DNA of 64,000 nucleotides, from positions 12,090,001 to 12,154,000 of the forward strand of contig CM075101.1 in NCBI GenBank assembly GCA_037576195.1, given 5' to 3'. Below the pieces are notes generated by a model. It made no database searches. It saw only the letters and a program-made list of their open reading frames with translations, and was not told the origin of the DNA. This DNA comes from Phytoseiulus persimilis (Eukaryota; Arthropoda; Arachnida; Mesostigmata; Phytoseiidae). How positions within the stretch are numbered: the first letter of the stretch is position 1; the number at the start of each line of letters is the position of its first letter. The translations under genes and the position numbers were made by a program. Shown here piece after piece: positions 50,923-63,311 of this stretch.

Positions 50923-53900
50923 TCAACTGTACAGTCGTAATGTAGCGTCGGCGCCGGCACTGACCAGCCACGGTTGAGTCGGATGAAAGGCACAGTCAAG
51001 AACCCCAAGATCGCTCACGCGCTGATGTCCCCGAAGAACCTTCACGGGGACTATGAGAGGATTCTGGAGCAAGTCGCTGAAATGGACGAAGAAGGTCAGA
51101 TACAAACATTTTCGAGCCATGAGGCAGAGAACTCCGTCCTCGACTATCCTGTTGACTCCAGCTGACACACCTGTAGACCATTCCGTGAGCGACGATGACG
51201 GTGCCGTCGTCGGAGGCGGACGCGAAAAGAGGGTATTTGCGATGGAAGGTTACTGCACGGATCGCCGAATCGTGGTACTTCATCGCCTTGTATGGTTTCG
51301 TTGAGAGATCCATGTCGAACCACGAAAGACGGGCTTCGAAACTTCCAGCGATTACATTATCACCTAGGGGAGAAATGGATTCAAGGTAAGTTCCGCTGCC
51401 GCCGTCGCCAGAATGTTCGCGTCCCACAAAATATTGAGGGTAAACTTGTGTAACTCGAGCCAACCTTTAGGATGCACGGCGATGCTAGAAACATATTTGC
51501 AGTTGGTGAGAAGTTTCTTCTGCAACTCTTGCTTGACGAGGTTGTAAACACGGACCACTGTCTGAGTTGCCACGAACAGGTGGGGCCGCGTCGGATGGAA
51601 GATGACCCGTGAGATGACACTGTTGAACTTGCTGAACGGATTCTGGAATTGCGTTACCTTCTATCAGTCGGGCCAGCAATCATGAACCGAGGTTTTGGTC
51701 ATTCTCGCACGAAGTTCATGCGAGTTGGAGAGGAATAACTCGTCAAAAAAACCCACCTGACTCCGACGCAGGGACAGCTGATGAATGATGAGCGAGGCAG
51801 TTGACCCGCTGCCGTACAGAACCGCGAGATAATCGCCCTTGGCATGCCAAGATACTTGCGCGACGTCGAATTTGTGATGAACTCTGAGTCTGTGACCCTG
51901 CTCCCGCAGGGCTTCGTCCGTTACGACAGACCACTCAGGAGAGCCCTTGGAGCTCCCCTCGTTCTCTGGAAGCGACTCCAGTATGACGTCCGTGTTACCG
52001 AGGACCACTTTATCGCCGACTCCAGGATTGACGAAGTGAACATGTTGACCCGATGCCACAGCCAGGAGGGCGATTGCAGGATTGGGACACCACTGAACCC
52101 ATTTCACGGGAGCCTCGAATCGAATTGTGTTGAAACAGCGTCCAGTTAGGGTCTCCCAGACCCTGACGGTGCCGTCGTCTGAGCCTGAAGCGAAGAACTG
52201 ACCAAGGTTCTCCATGGAAACCGATCGTACGTGGCCGCTGTGTCCTCTGTAAATGACGGAGCAGAAGGCGGGGAATGGATGCAGATCTTTTGGCTTCGGC
52301 AGCTGAGGTATGAGATCGTCCGGGTTGACGTTCATGCGCATTTTCCTCTGTCGAGGGCACAGGTACAGATCCAGGCAGCGATCGAAGCGCTCCTGGACAA
52401 ACTCAGAGTAGCCAGGAACCTGTCGGAGGGATTTGTATTTCCGCGGTATGAAGCTGAGCTTCCTGTCCTCTGGATCCTGGTTGCGCCACTCAGCTTCTTC
52501 TTCGGGAGTGAAGAGGTACTCTTCGGGAGGATTGTATGATTCCTCGTGACCCGGTAGCTTCATTTTAGGAGCGGGAATGAAAGAGCGCAGCCTTCTGATC
52601 AGAGAATGGTCCTCATCGTCGGTCCAGAGGTTGTAATATCTGGGTCCTTCTTCCTTCTTCGGTTTCCAACACTTAGCATAAACTCCACTCTTAATCAGAT
52701 GAACCATGCGACCGACCAGAACCTTCTCGTGAAGCGATGGGATGAAACTCCGTTTCGCTTCGGGTCTTGCAGTCAGAGGATGTTTCATGACTTCATGCGA
52801 GTACAAATCTTCGAATTTCGGGAATGGGTCCATGTTCGGATCAGGGTTTTTGCCTTTCTCCAGACGGTTGATCAAATCCATGTCGGCATCCGAGAGAACA
52901 ACGTTCTGTCCTGTCATTCGGTCCTTAACAGTACGCCAGAATGTCGGATCGTCCATTTTCTTGAGGAAATAGTCGAGTTGGTCCTCTCTGACAGGCTTGT
53001 ATATCCGTTTCCCGTTGACGTCATAACCGAGATGGGGGTAGTTGTCGTACCATTCGATTGGAACGTTGCCGATGGTGTTACGAAGGTCCTCTTCGTCCGA
53101 AGAATCTATTTCATATTCATCTTTGGAGGCAGATTGGAGTTGCGAGGCGGCTCTTTTGCCTATCGAACTTTTCACTCCGTCTTCGGGATCGTTGTTGGGC
53201 GACGATTTAATCTGCTTCTTATCTTTCTTCAGGTGGATCTTCGACTTCAGGTTGAAATCTTCCACGTTCGACGCCGAGAACTCCATCGAGACCCCATCGT
53301 CTTCGACTTCCTGGAAAGAACGAATTGAAGTTCAACGGGAGAAGTTTCTAGTTCACCACTCTCAACCAAGGCCGCGTTCTCTTCCGTTACCTCGTCTTGT
53401 TGCTCTGTGTCGGCTCCACCGTTCTCAGCGAGTTCCCCTTTGTCCTCGATTACATCTCCTTCGTCCAATTCTTCTTTGCCGGAATCCACGTCGGATTCGA
53501 ACTCCAGATCTGAGCTCTCCGCTTCACCTTCAGCTTCTCCTTGGTCTGATGAAGTAGGATCTTCACTATCTTCGAGAACCGAGGATGCGTCGGAGTCGTC
53601 ATCTTCGAACAGAGGCTTCGTTGGAGCCTTATCAGTGCTATTTTTAGATTCATTATTCCTGATCCTCTTGGAGCCGGCAACCTGATAATGAAAAAGCTCT
53701 CTCAGGTGAGATCGGGCGGCGACGATACGTCGTCAACTCCGTCAAAGGAAATACGAGGCCAGATTCCCCTCTTCAAGGAAAACTTTTGGTCCGGCGCAGG
53801 AAGCGATTCATTCGCCAGATAGGATGGTCTGCAGTTATTCGGCAGATGAAGCGAACTTGTAATTGTTTCAACCCTTCGAGCTGAAATCTGCCCAGAAGAT

Positions 53901-54185
53901 CTGACATGAGCTCGCTACGAATCGTGGAAAGAGAACGAATGTATTAAGAGAACATCAGAAGCATACAAAAAGTATCTCTTCGAGCCTGTCTCAGAAATCA
54001 AAATCTCAGAGCACGCGCCGGAAGGACCGCACCTGATTCGGAAACCGTGAGCTTTGGAACACTTGCGGTTCCCAGCTTCCTCGTGGTTCTAGGAATGATT
54101 CTTTCGTCAATTCAAGAAGTCTCACCTGTGATGCGGTAGTCTTGGTTTGCTGATTAACCTTTTTCGCTGACTTTTTCGCTCCCAT
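50923..54185 (-). CDS. Ribosome biogenesis protein BOP1 (Erb1 family)
   Basis: BOP1 works in the nucleolus in the PeBoW complex (PES1-BOP1-WDR12) and is needed for 28S/5.8S rRNA maturation and 60S assembly. Six exons: 54185-54126, 53681-53391, 53310-51757, 51642-51465, 51363-51171, 51076-50923; phases fit (809 aa, human 746). The N-terminus is basic (MGAKKSAKK), then a long Asp/Glu/Ser-rich region. The conserved BOP1NT domain follows ([38 protein letters not shown]). Seven or so WD40 repeats form the C-terminal propeller ([48 protein letters not shown]), ending LRLYS. The start is the ATG at 54185, in a small first exon that splices in phase to the acidic exon. The exon 4 donor (GTTGGC) is unusual but required by frame and alignment. 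Confidence 0.96.
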
Positions 54186-55514
54186 CACTCCACTCCGAAT
54201 CGTATTCGAATACCCCACGTGCGGTTGTTTACACCGCTAAGACTTGACCTTTGCTGCAATCCAACCAGCCCGGTTCTTCGTCGGTCGAGGAGCCCGTCCG
54301 TCGGGAACGGTGATTCTTTGTTCAGCTCCCTAGCAGTGATGTTAGTCTGACGCGGTGAGCTGACTAGAGCTCGAGCAACGCGCACGACTGCACGTGGAGT
54401 CCGATTAGGCTTGCTCACAGGAACATCTGAGAGCTCAGGACTTAGCGTTCACCGCGGCGCTCCCTGGCGGATGTTGCTGCAATCTCCGCCTCTTCGACAG
54501 TGGCAGCGTGTTGGGTGCTTCGGAGGTTCTGCTCTACAGTTTACTGATCGAGAGAATCGCACCGGACTGAGCAATATCCGGAGACGCACAACGGGGTGAG
54601 TGTATCTCTGCGTTCGTTGTCAAAGTGTACCGAGTGTGTCAGACGGGAAGAAACCCTCTGGAATGCCGAGAACTGACGGTACCGGATGTTTGCCATATGG
54701 CAAATGTACGTCACCCTGGTGCCGGTGCGCTTCCCTGGCGGATCTCGACTGTTCGAGATATCCTCAGTGAGCCAATTCCGAAATTGGAAGTAATTTCCGA
54801 AGCATCGGTTCGAGGCCAGCAAAGGAGCTCGTTTTGCATCTCTGAGACTTTTCTAACGTGTCTCACCAGACTGGATTAATTTCTATCCGATGCGCCGATA
54901 CGTAAATACATGAATCTCAGGAGAGGCACTGAGCTCAAGAAAGTGTCGTGAGTTCTTGCGAGAGAATTCCCTTCGACCCGAACGGTGCCATAGCATCAGA
55001 CTCCCCAAAGCTCCTTCGCGCTCCGGAAACTTAGTCAAGGGACCGAACGGAGAGTCTTCCTCTGGCAGGAGACACGGAACGGGGTTACCTATCTGAAAGT
55101 GTGCTCAAATCTCCATCTAATCTTCACTTCGGGCGATTCTTTCATTCTGATGATGAAACTGATTATCTTATGGGGTTTCTGGGGGAGACTGGCCCTCCCT
55201 ACAGCGGACAGTCTAAGAATGCTCGACCTGCTTCATTCGAAATTCGACGCTCCATGTGTAAACTATTATTGCGACACGTAAAACGTTCACAACGCGGCCA
55301 ACACCCGGAACTTTCAGTCTGCGGAGCCGCAGTCTTTCTAACTGACCAGTGGCTGACCCACTTTGGTACAAGTTCCTTGGATCCATCGGAACCGTATTTT
55401 CATCCAGATATTCTCCTAACACAAGTCTATGTAATCCCGATGATTGTCTAAAAACGATGTAACCGCGAACGAGTCCGTTGCCATCTTCAATCACGAACTT
55501 TGCTTTTCAGGAAA
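54186..55514. other. Shared upstream spacer of divergent BOP1 and AlaRS genes
   Basis: Contains the promoters of both genes and the non-coding first exon of the AlaRS gene (inferred from the splice acceptor at 55501-55510). A perfect 16-bp palindrome, TTTGCCATATGGCAAA, lies at 54689-54704. The motif CCCTGGCGGAT occurs twice (about 54462 and 54733). No protein-coding gene is evident. Confidence 0.5.
55501..55510 (+). promoter_or_regulatory. 3' splice site of a 5'-UTR intron before AlaRS
   Basis: TGCTTTTCAG, a good polypyrimidine-AG acceptor, lies five bases before the AlaRS start codon, so the ATG is near the start of the second exon and exon 1 is non-coding. The matching donor was not located. 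Confidence 0.6.
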
Positions 55515-58500
55515 ATGACATCCGGTAAAGAGGTTCGCTCGAAGTTCATCGAGTTTTTCCAAAAGAAGTATGAGCATACTTTCGTACCGTCGTCATGCGT
55601 CATTCCCCACGACGACCCGACGTTGCTGTTCGCAAACGCCGGCATGAACCAGTATAAACCTATTTTTTTGGGTACCGTGGACCCGAACACCGACGCTGCG
55701 AAATGGAAACGGGCGGTCAACTCCCAGAAGTGCATCCGTGCAGGAGGGAAACACAATGATCTCGATGATGTTGGCAAAGACGTCTATCATCACACATTCT
55801 TCGAGATGTTGGGAAACTGGTCGTTCGGCGATTTCTTCAAGAAAGAAATCTGCGCCTGGGCGTGGGAGCTTCTCACCAAGGAGTTTGGCCTGGCTGAGGA
55901 TCGCCTCTACGTGACTTACTTCGGAGGAGACAAAGACGCCGGTTTGGAACCAGACGATGAATGCAGAGGGATCTGGTTGGCTCTCGGGGTTCCCGCGGAT
56001 CACATCCTGCCGGGGAGCATGAAGGACAACTTCTGGGAGATGGGAGAAACTGGTCCTTGCGGCCCTTGCTCAGAAATTCATTTCGACCGCATAGGCGGCC
56101 GCAACGCCGCTCATCTGGTCAACATGGACGATCCCGATGTTCTCGAGATATGGAATCTCGTGTTCATTCAATACAACAGAGAAGCTGACTCCAGCCTGAA
56201 GCCTCTCCCGAAGCAGCACGTCGACACGGGAATGGGCTTTGAGCGTCTCGTGTCCGTCATCCAGAACAAGCGCTCGAACTACGATACCGATGTTTTCGTC
56301 CCGATCTTCGAAGCCATCCAAAAAACAACCGGAGTGAGGCCGTACACCGGGAAGGTTGGCGCCGAGGACACCGATGGCATCGACATGGCATACAGAGTGC
56401 TCGCTGATCACGCTCGAACTCTCACGGTTGCGCTGAGCGACGGTGGACGGCCCGATAACGTTGGTCGCGGCTACGTGTTGCGTCGTATCCTCCGAAGAGC
56501 AATCCGCTACGCTACAGAGAAAATGAATGCCAAGCCCGGGGTATTCGCGAGCCTCGTGCCCGTAGTCGTGGACTTGCTTGGAGACACTTTCCCCGAACTC
56601 AAGAAGCGCCCAGACACCGTTATGGAGATCATCAACGAAGAAGAAGCGCAGTTCCTCAAAACCCTGTCGAGGGGTCGGCGACTTCTGACAAAAGCGGTGT
56701 TGAAACTTGAGAGAGGGGGTCTGCTTCCAGGTGAGATCGCTTGGCGTCTGTACGACACTTACGGCTTCCCGGTGGATTTGACGCAACTCATGGTGGAAGA
56801 ACTGGGACTCTTCGTCGACTTAGCTGATTATCAAAAGGCGAAGCAGGCAGCGCAGCTGGCTTCGCAAGCTTCCGGGGACAAAGCGGATGACACGTCCAAG
56901 CTCGACGTGCACGCGATCGCCGAGCTCCAGGACAAGCAGAAGGTTCCTGCTACCGATGATTCACCGAAGTACGCATACACTTCGGAAGGTACCGGAAAGA
57001 CCGCCACATACTCGTTCGCGCCATGCAAAGGCAAGAGTCCCTCGATGCTCTTTTTCCGTTCCTCTCCTCCGAATTTCTGTTCTCTATTTCTATGCAGCGC
57101 AAAATGCCACGAAGCTTGCGGAATCGAAAGAGGAGTGTCAGCTCCTGACCCTTCTTGGTCAGCCCATGACTCCGGGGTCTTTACTGTCTTGCAGGGAAGA
57201 TTATGGCTATCAGATCACACAAACAGTTCGTCGACGAGATCAACGCCGGTGATCTCTGCGGGATCGTTCTCGACAGAACGAACTTCTACGCCGAGCAGGG
57301 TGGTCAGACCTACGACACAGGATTCCTCCAACACGTCGAGCACGAGGAAGTCGAGTTTGCTGTCAGTGAAGTTCATCTACAAGGAGGATACGTTGTGCAC
57401 ATCGGGCGCCTCGCAGCAGGTGAGCAACGCTCAGAGAAAGGAGCAGCGAGAGAGAGAGAAAGAGGCAAGCTCATATGCTTCTCAAATGATTCTAATGCGA
57501 ATTCGATCGCAGGAACCTTGAAGGTTGGCGACGAGCTGAAACTGCAAATCGACGAGACTCGCCGAGTTGCCATTATGCAGAATCACACCGGAACGCACGT
57601 TTTGAACTACGCTCTGCGTAAAGTTCTTTCGGCCGACGCTGATCAGAGAGGATCTCTGGTTGCTCCAGAACGTATGCGATTCGACTTCGCTTCGAATCGC
57701 CCCATGACCGCCCTAGAAGTGAAACAAGCTGAAGAAGCTGCTGTGGAACTCGTCTCTCGGAACGGGCCCGTTCATGCCAAGGAAAGCAGTCTGAGCCAAG
57801 CGAAGGCGGTCAAGGTGAGCTCCTGAAGATCAGAGTTCTCCGAAGACATTGACGACCTTCTCCATGAACGCTGTCGAACTCTCAACCGCTCATTCCAGGG
57901 CCTCCGCGCCGTTTTCAATGAAACCTATCCCGATCCAGTGAGAGTGGTCTCCATCGGAGTGTCTGTTGAAGATCTTCTGGCGAACCCTGATAGAGGCGAT
58001 GCGTTGAATACTTCGGTCGAATTCTGCGGAGGGACCCATTTGCAGAACGCTGGCCATATCGGTGAGAATGACCAGGATTCGGAATCACTGAGAATAAGCA
58101 TCGCTGAGGCGCCAATCGTCTTCGAAACAGCGACCTGTCTAACTCGGGGTTACCCTCAGGCGATTTTGTGATCGCTCAAGAGGAAGCTATAGCTAAGGGA
58201 ATACGGAGGATCATGGCTCTGACTGGAACCGAGGCGGCGAAAGCGAACAAACGCGCTGAACAGCTGGAGGATGAAGTCAAAGCTCTCAAGAGCCTCGTCG
58301 GGAAAGACAAGGTTCGATGTCTCCGCGTGATTTTCCAGACAAGGCTCCGCCGACTTGAGCAAGTAATGAGACGATTTTCTCACCGTTTTCCGTCGATTCT
58401 GCAGTCGCTCGTGAAACGCATCACCGAACTTTCGGACGAGATTTCTCAGAGCAGCATAAGTTATTGGAAGAAGGACGACCTCCGAAGCGAACTTAAGAAA

Positions 58501-59017
58501 GTAAAGAAAGTCATCGATGATCAGGACAAGCAGAGCAAGGCTGCCGCTCAGATGGAAGCTCTGGAGGAGATAAAACGAGTGTTTGGGCAAGGTTGGGTGA
58601 ACTTCTTTTTCCCCGTCCCTCGTATGTCGCGTTGCCCACGTAGACGTAGGTTTCATTCCTGATTCCGTTTCAGGGGACGCTCCACCGTATCTTATCAAGC
58701 AGCTTCAAGTGGGAGGCAACGGCAAAGCTCTCGATGCAGTGATGAAGCAAATCAGGACGCTTTCTCCCAAGGCGTCCGCAATGCTTTTCTCGATCGACGA
58801 GGAGAAGAAAAGGCTCGTGTGTCTGAGCACGGTTCCGAAACAGGTTGTGGTCGAGAAGGGTCTCTCCGCGTCCGAATGGGTCCGGCACATTGCGGAAGTC
58901 ATCGGGGGCAAGGGAGGCGGGAAGGACGAGTCCGCACAGGCATCTGGAACGAACCCTGATGCCCTAGCCAAGGCTATGGAAATGGCCGAGGAATTCGCAA
59001 AACTCAAACTCAATTGA
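55515..59017 (+). CDS. AlaRS: Alanyl-tRNA synthetase, cytosolic
   Basis: Charges tRNA-Ala and edits Ser/Gly mischarging. Seven coding exons: 55515-57030, 57195-57419, 57513-57814, 57899-58061, 58160-58311, 58405-58591, 58674-59017; phases fit, giving 962 aa (human AARS1 968). The class II catalytic core is in exon 1 ([67 protein letters not shown]). The editing domain carries zinc-binding HTGTH (exon 3) and CGGTH (exon 4). The C-terminal coiled-coil and C-Ala domain end with [15 protein letters not shown], as in other eukaryotes. There is no mitochondrial leader after the chosen ATG ([11 protein letters not shown]), in line with a cytosolic enzyme. Intron 1 uses a GC donor (AAAG then GCAAGA); all others are GT-AG of 82-98 bp. 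Confidence 0.97.
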
Positions 59018-59120
59018 ACCAGCCAACTCCTAGGTAACGTTCGATGGAACCCGATCCGTCATGGATTCAGCCCGAATCGCGCGGGCTCTGCTGGCGAATT
59101 GTCGCACTCCCAACGACTCA

Positions 59121-59126
59121 AATAAA
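59121..59126 (+). terminator. Poly(A) signal for AlaRS
   Basis: AATAAA, 104 bases after the stop codon. Confidence 0.6.
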
Positions 59127-60851
59127 CGATTCTGCACCCACGGTCGCAGTTTACATTTCGATAAAACAATCCAAACTTCCAGCCGTGATTGGCCATTCAT
59201 CTAAGAATCCACGCATTTGCAAACAATAATCATCCACTGAGCCTGGGAATCGCGGGGGATCCTTCCGAATACGGCACGCTCGCTGGGAGCGGGCCTTCCG
59301 TTGAGCAATGAGGAGGATGTGCGACAAAGATGAGAGCGACAACATTCCCATGCGGAGGCGGACACCTTTTTGAGCAAGCTTATTTCAGTAGCATCTCACA
59401 TGATCCATATCGCAAGGATATCTCACGGCAGAATTGTGAATGATCACGGAATCCGTAACTTGGAACGGATTTCGACCATCTCGGTCGAGCAGGACCTGGC
59501 GGACTTCCTCAATGAACACTCGAAGTATTGGCGGCTCTCAGAAATCATATCTAGAATTTATTCTGAACTTGATCAAGGCTGAAATTCCACGAACCACAGT
59601 CCTTCGGACTCATTTCTTCGTCATCTCGCAGTTTGGCTCACATGTGCGCTACTATATCTACAGCGGGTACCCGTCCTACGCAGGACGGATAACCAGGTTG
59701 AGGTTTTTAGTCATTTACATTTCTAGCCCACTCAGATCCAAACACACGACTCGGTCATCATTGACACAATTGACGAAGTATGGACGAGGTCTGATAACTG
59801 GCAGGCGTTGATTCACAGCTTCACTACGCGGAGATGAGTCGGGAGGAACATCACAAGTTCTCAGAGAACCGTTCTCAAGAAGTTCCTTCCCGTTCATATT
59901 TCCTCGACGTGCTACTCGTTTCTCCTCATTCAAACCTCAACAAACCCCCTCGCGCGTTGTCATCTATCCAGCCAGCCTTGACGCACATGAACTTCCACAA
60001 TATTATTGGTCCGCTGCTCCGATGCATCCCTGTCCAACTGTTCATATGATCAACTCTACTGTCCTAGTTTTATTGATACTGTACCAGAATGCGAATTTGA
60101 ATTCCCGTTCGTGATCAGGCTCACCAGTGATGAACTCGGGTCGAATCTGCTCGAAAGAGCTCTCCATCTACTACAACGTCCCGGTACGGAAATACTACGA
60201 GAAAAAAAAACGTCCTACCTACACTGGAATATCTCCCCCGATCGGTGGAAATGCAGCTACGTTCAGCCCGGCCTACGCACTCGTTCATTCCATTGGTAGA
60301 TTGATGCTCCAAGCCGTGCCAGAACGTCGGATCCAACACGCGTTGTTGTCACTCACCAAGCAGCCACGCATTCTCATTTGCAACAAACTCTCGTTCCGGA
60401 TGCTCGAGTCAGCCCCAACAAATCGAAGAACTGGCCTCTACGCTTAGCTACCCAGAGAGGAGTGTTTCCAAATCTACAGTTTGATCGGGCAGATTCTGAG
60501 AACTGTGTTCGGGCTCGAGGTTGTTCGATCAGAATCGTCGCTTCTTTTTACAGTTTTCTGTACAGCGTTTGTAGGCCAAGATTGACAAATGAAATCCAAC
60601 TCATAAAGCTATAGTTTACGATGCAGTAGTCTATGCGCAAGCAGAATGACGGTTATAAGATCCTGCTTCTTGAACAAATGTTGTCGGACATTGATGACCT
60701 CGAGCGACATCCGGCTTGCGCTTGTGGTGTGCCTTTAGCTTCAGAAGCTGTCTTCATCTCGATCCTCACTAAGATCGAGTCCGTTGAGTGCGTTCCAAAA
60801 ACCGCCTGAAATCGAACAAACGGAAACATTCACAAATCGATCTTCTGGGGC
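59127..60851. other. Spacer between convergent AlaRS and AMFR; no gene seen
   Basis: Lies between two gene ends and should contain the AMFR 3' untranslated region. Short frames such as 59370-59582 and 60127-60447 show no family signature. Confidence 0.45.
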
Positions 60852-63311
60852 TCAAGTGTCGACCTCTCCGAAGAAAAACCCGGGAAGAGAATTCCGGAAA
60901 CGACGAGGGATCGCATTCGGAGTCGAAAGCACAAACCTTCGTGAAGCATCAAGAAGCTCTCTTTTCCTCTGTTGAAGTTCAGTGTGACGAACGGCTGCTG
61001 CAACTGGGAAAACCCGTCCTTCAAGATCGGGGCTCCCATTGACTTCCTCTAAATGATCCCATAGATCATCAATCGTCAGGGGACGATCTAATTCCCCTCG
61101 TCGAGTGGCTGCGGGACCGGTTGAAGCTTCTTGGCTGGGTATCACAGTTGTATTCGAGAGAGTTGTGTTTTGAAAAACAGCTGAATCACGACTAAACTGG
61201 TGGATCTTTGGATTTTTGTGGCCGCTCGTGGAGTCGTCTCCTGCACTGCTAGCATGAGGCTGTGGAATTAAAGTTTGTGTTTCGTTTATAAACTTGAAGA
61301 GACCTGTAGAACTGTCGGGACAACATCAATACCCGCTACCACAACACCGACATTCGCTGGAGAGGCGTATAGGGAAGCGCACCAGGCGCAGTACTTTGAC
61401 CGGACAGACGAACGGATATCTTTGGAGCTGATCGCTAGTTAAGCTTGGCCAGGAGCATCAGTCGCCTCGAAACGCAAGCCGGAATGAATCAGACTTTGCG
61501 TTGGAAAAATCAATAAAACATCATGAAGTTTCTGACTTCATGTCGGAGATGCTGCCAGACAAGAATACTTTGGACCCTCGAACGTCGACGGATACATTGA
61601 ACTGACGGTTCTCGAACGGCAGAGAAACATAACCCATCCATGCAGACAAATCAGGTCACACAGTCACTGTACAAACAATGCTCAACGACACAGCGTGCGG
61701 GTGGCTCGGTGCACTAGGAGGAGAGAAAACGCAACAGAGGAAGAGAAAGCGTAGCGTGAGTGGCAAATCGAAAGGAAGCATTTACAGTTAGGTGGAGGTG
61801 CGGACGAGCAGATGCTTCGGGTAAACCTACAGCTGGAGCGAGCAGTTTTTCACTGAGGAAGTTCTCAATGCCGTGTTCGACAGTTTGGCTGTTACGCAGG
61901 TGTTGCCTGATGACTGATCGCGAGGTGTTGGGAAACATCGAGGCCAGCTCCTCCGCCTGAGAGTTGCGAATCGGGGCGGGAAAACAAGGAACCATGAAGA
62001 GTCAATCCTCAATAAATTCTCCGAGGAAATAAAACTCCGAATTACGAAATTTTGAAGAAGGCTATAAGGAGACTGCTCGGTGGTAATATCTAATATAATT
62101 CGGTGCCAGTTGTTGTAAAGTGTCTGTGTAATTCCATCGGTTCCCTGTGGTGACTGCACATAGCAGGTACGTCGTTGGCAGCAACTTCCCGAGCCCGATC
62201 GTGCTGGATCCCCATGCATATTGCATGGAGCGATTGCGAGCTACCGATGGTACATGTGTACTGTGGCAGAGGGTGAGAATGGAGAAGGAAGTTCGTCGGA
62301 GTTGTCGGACGCTCGATACGATCGACCTTGTATTCGACACTCCTGCGTTGACCTCATTCAGTGTTTCGGTTACGCAGTTCAGTCGGTGTTTTTTCAGAGA
62401 CAGGACCACCGAGTCGCATTAACTGAGTGCCTCCCCCAGCAAGGCGGGCAGAATCGAATTTCTGCCGAGCTCATCGTGTTAACCAAATGACGGGGTGGTC
62501 AGTCGGACTGATATTCGGCTCCTCTTCGTATGATTCAGAGCAGGCAGAATAATCTTTACGGCAACGCAGCAGCTTAGATTTCTATTCATAGTGCGGTCGT
62601 CTCTGTCTACTTACGATACGGTTCAACTGCGGACTGTCGGCCGATCCAACTGTGGTCAATTGTTCGGCTGGAGGCCGCAAATTCGTATGCGAAACCTCCA
62701 ACGACACGATTGGTAACCAGCTGAAATACCTCGATCCATCGAAGTGAAACTGGTGGTTCGTCACCTGGGGTCCACCCTGGAGAGGTGGCATCGGAATCTG
62801 TCGGGGGTGGCTGCTCGCGCTGGCCTCCACCTGCAGAGAGCTGAAGCTCAGCGAACCAAAGAAACCCTCCGACGAATCTGTGGACTGTAACGTCATCCGA
62901 CACGTCGGACACGATGTGTCTTGCTCCAGCCAAGACCGCAGGCAAGCGCTAGAAGTGAGATGTGGGTGGTCAAATCGGGCTCGAGTGGATGTTTAGGAAT
63001 GATTTCCGCCGGGCGGCTGATCCCGCGACCAACGATAGCCGTCAGAGTTTGGAGGGCGATACTCACTTGTGGAAGAGATGGCCGCAAGGCAGTTTACGAG
63101 CTGTACTCATGAGATCCCAACAAATGGCGCAATCATCGGAGTTCTTGGTGAGTTCCTCAAGCGAAGCCATGGGGTAACTGGCCATCATGTGTCGCAGAAC
63201 CTTCAGGTAATTCCGATGCTTGAGAATGCGACGGCGGATTTCGTTGAAGGCCCACCGCAGCTGCACCGATATCACGAGGCTGGCCATCGACAGCATTGTG
63301 TTCGTCCATAT
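60852..63311 (-). CDS. AMFR/gp78-type ERAD ubiquitin ligase, C-terminal exons
   Basis: AMFR is a multi-pass ER membrane RING E3 that ubiquitinates misfolded and regulated ER proteins. Four exons: 63311-63067, 62948-62615, 61956-61831, 61259-60852; phases agree and give 370 codons. Exon 1 covers the last membrane segment and linker (LSMASLVISVQLRWAF, RRRILKHRNYLKVL) and the start of the RING. The RING-H2 finger (CAICWDLMSTARKLPCGHLF, then CLRSWLEQDTSCPTC) spans exons 1-2. Exon 2 also has the conserved FHFDGSRYFSWLP. Exon 3 is the ubiquitin-binding CUE domain (AEELASMFPNTSRSVIRQHL). Exon 4 contains a segment like the p97-binding region (LQQRKRELLDASRRF) before the stop. Exon 1 begins in phase 0 at an acceptor, so the upstream membrane exons must lie further right; none was recognised before 64000. 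Confidence 0.9.

Noticed and set aside
52606-53328. 240-codon plus frame
   Set aside because: Antisense shadow of the BOP1 main exon, kept open by codon bias of the real strand.
56070-56786. 238-codon minus frame
   Set aside because: Antisense shadow of alanyl-tRNA synthetase exon 1.
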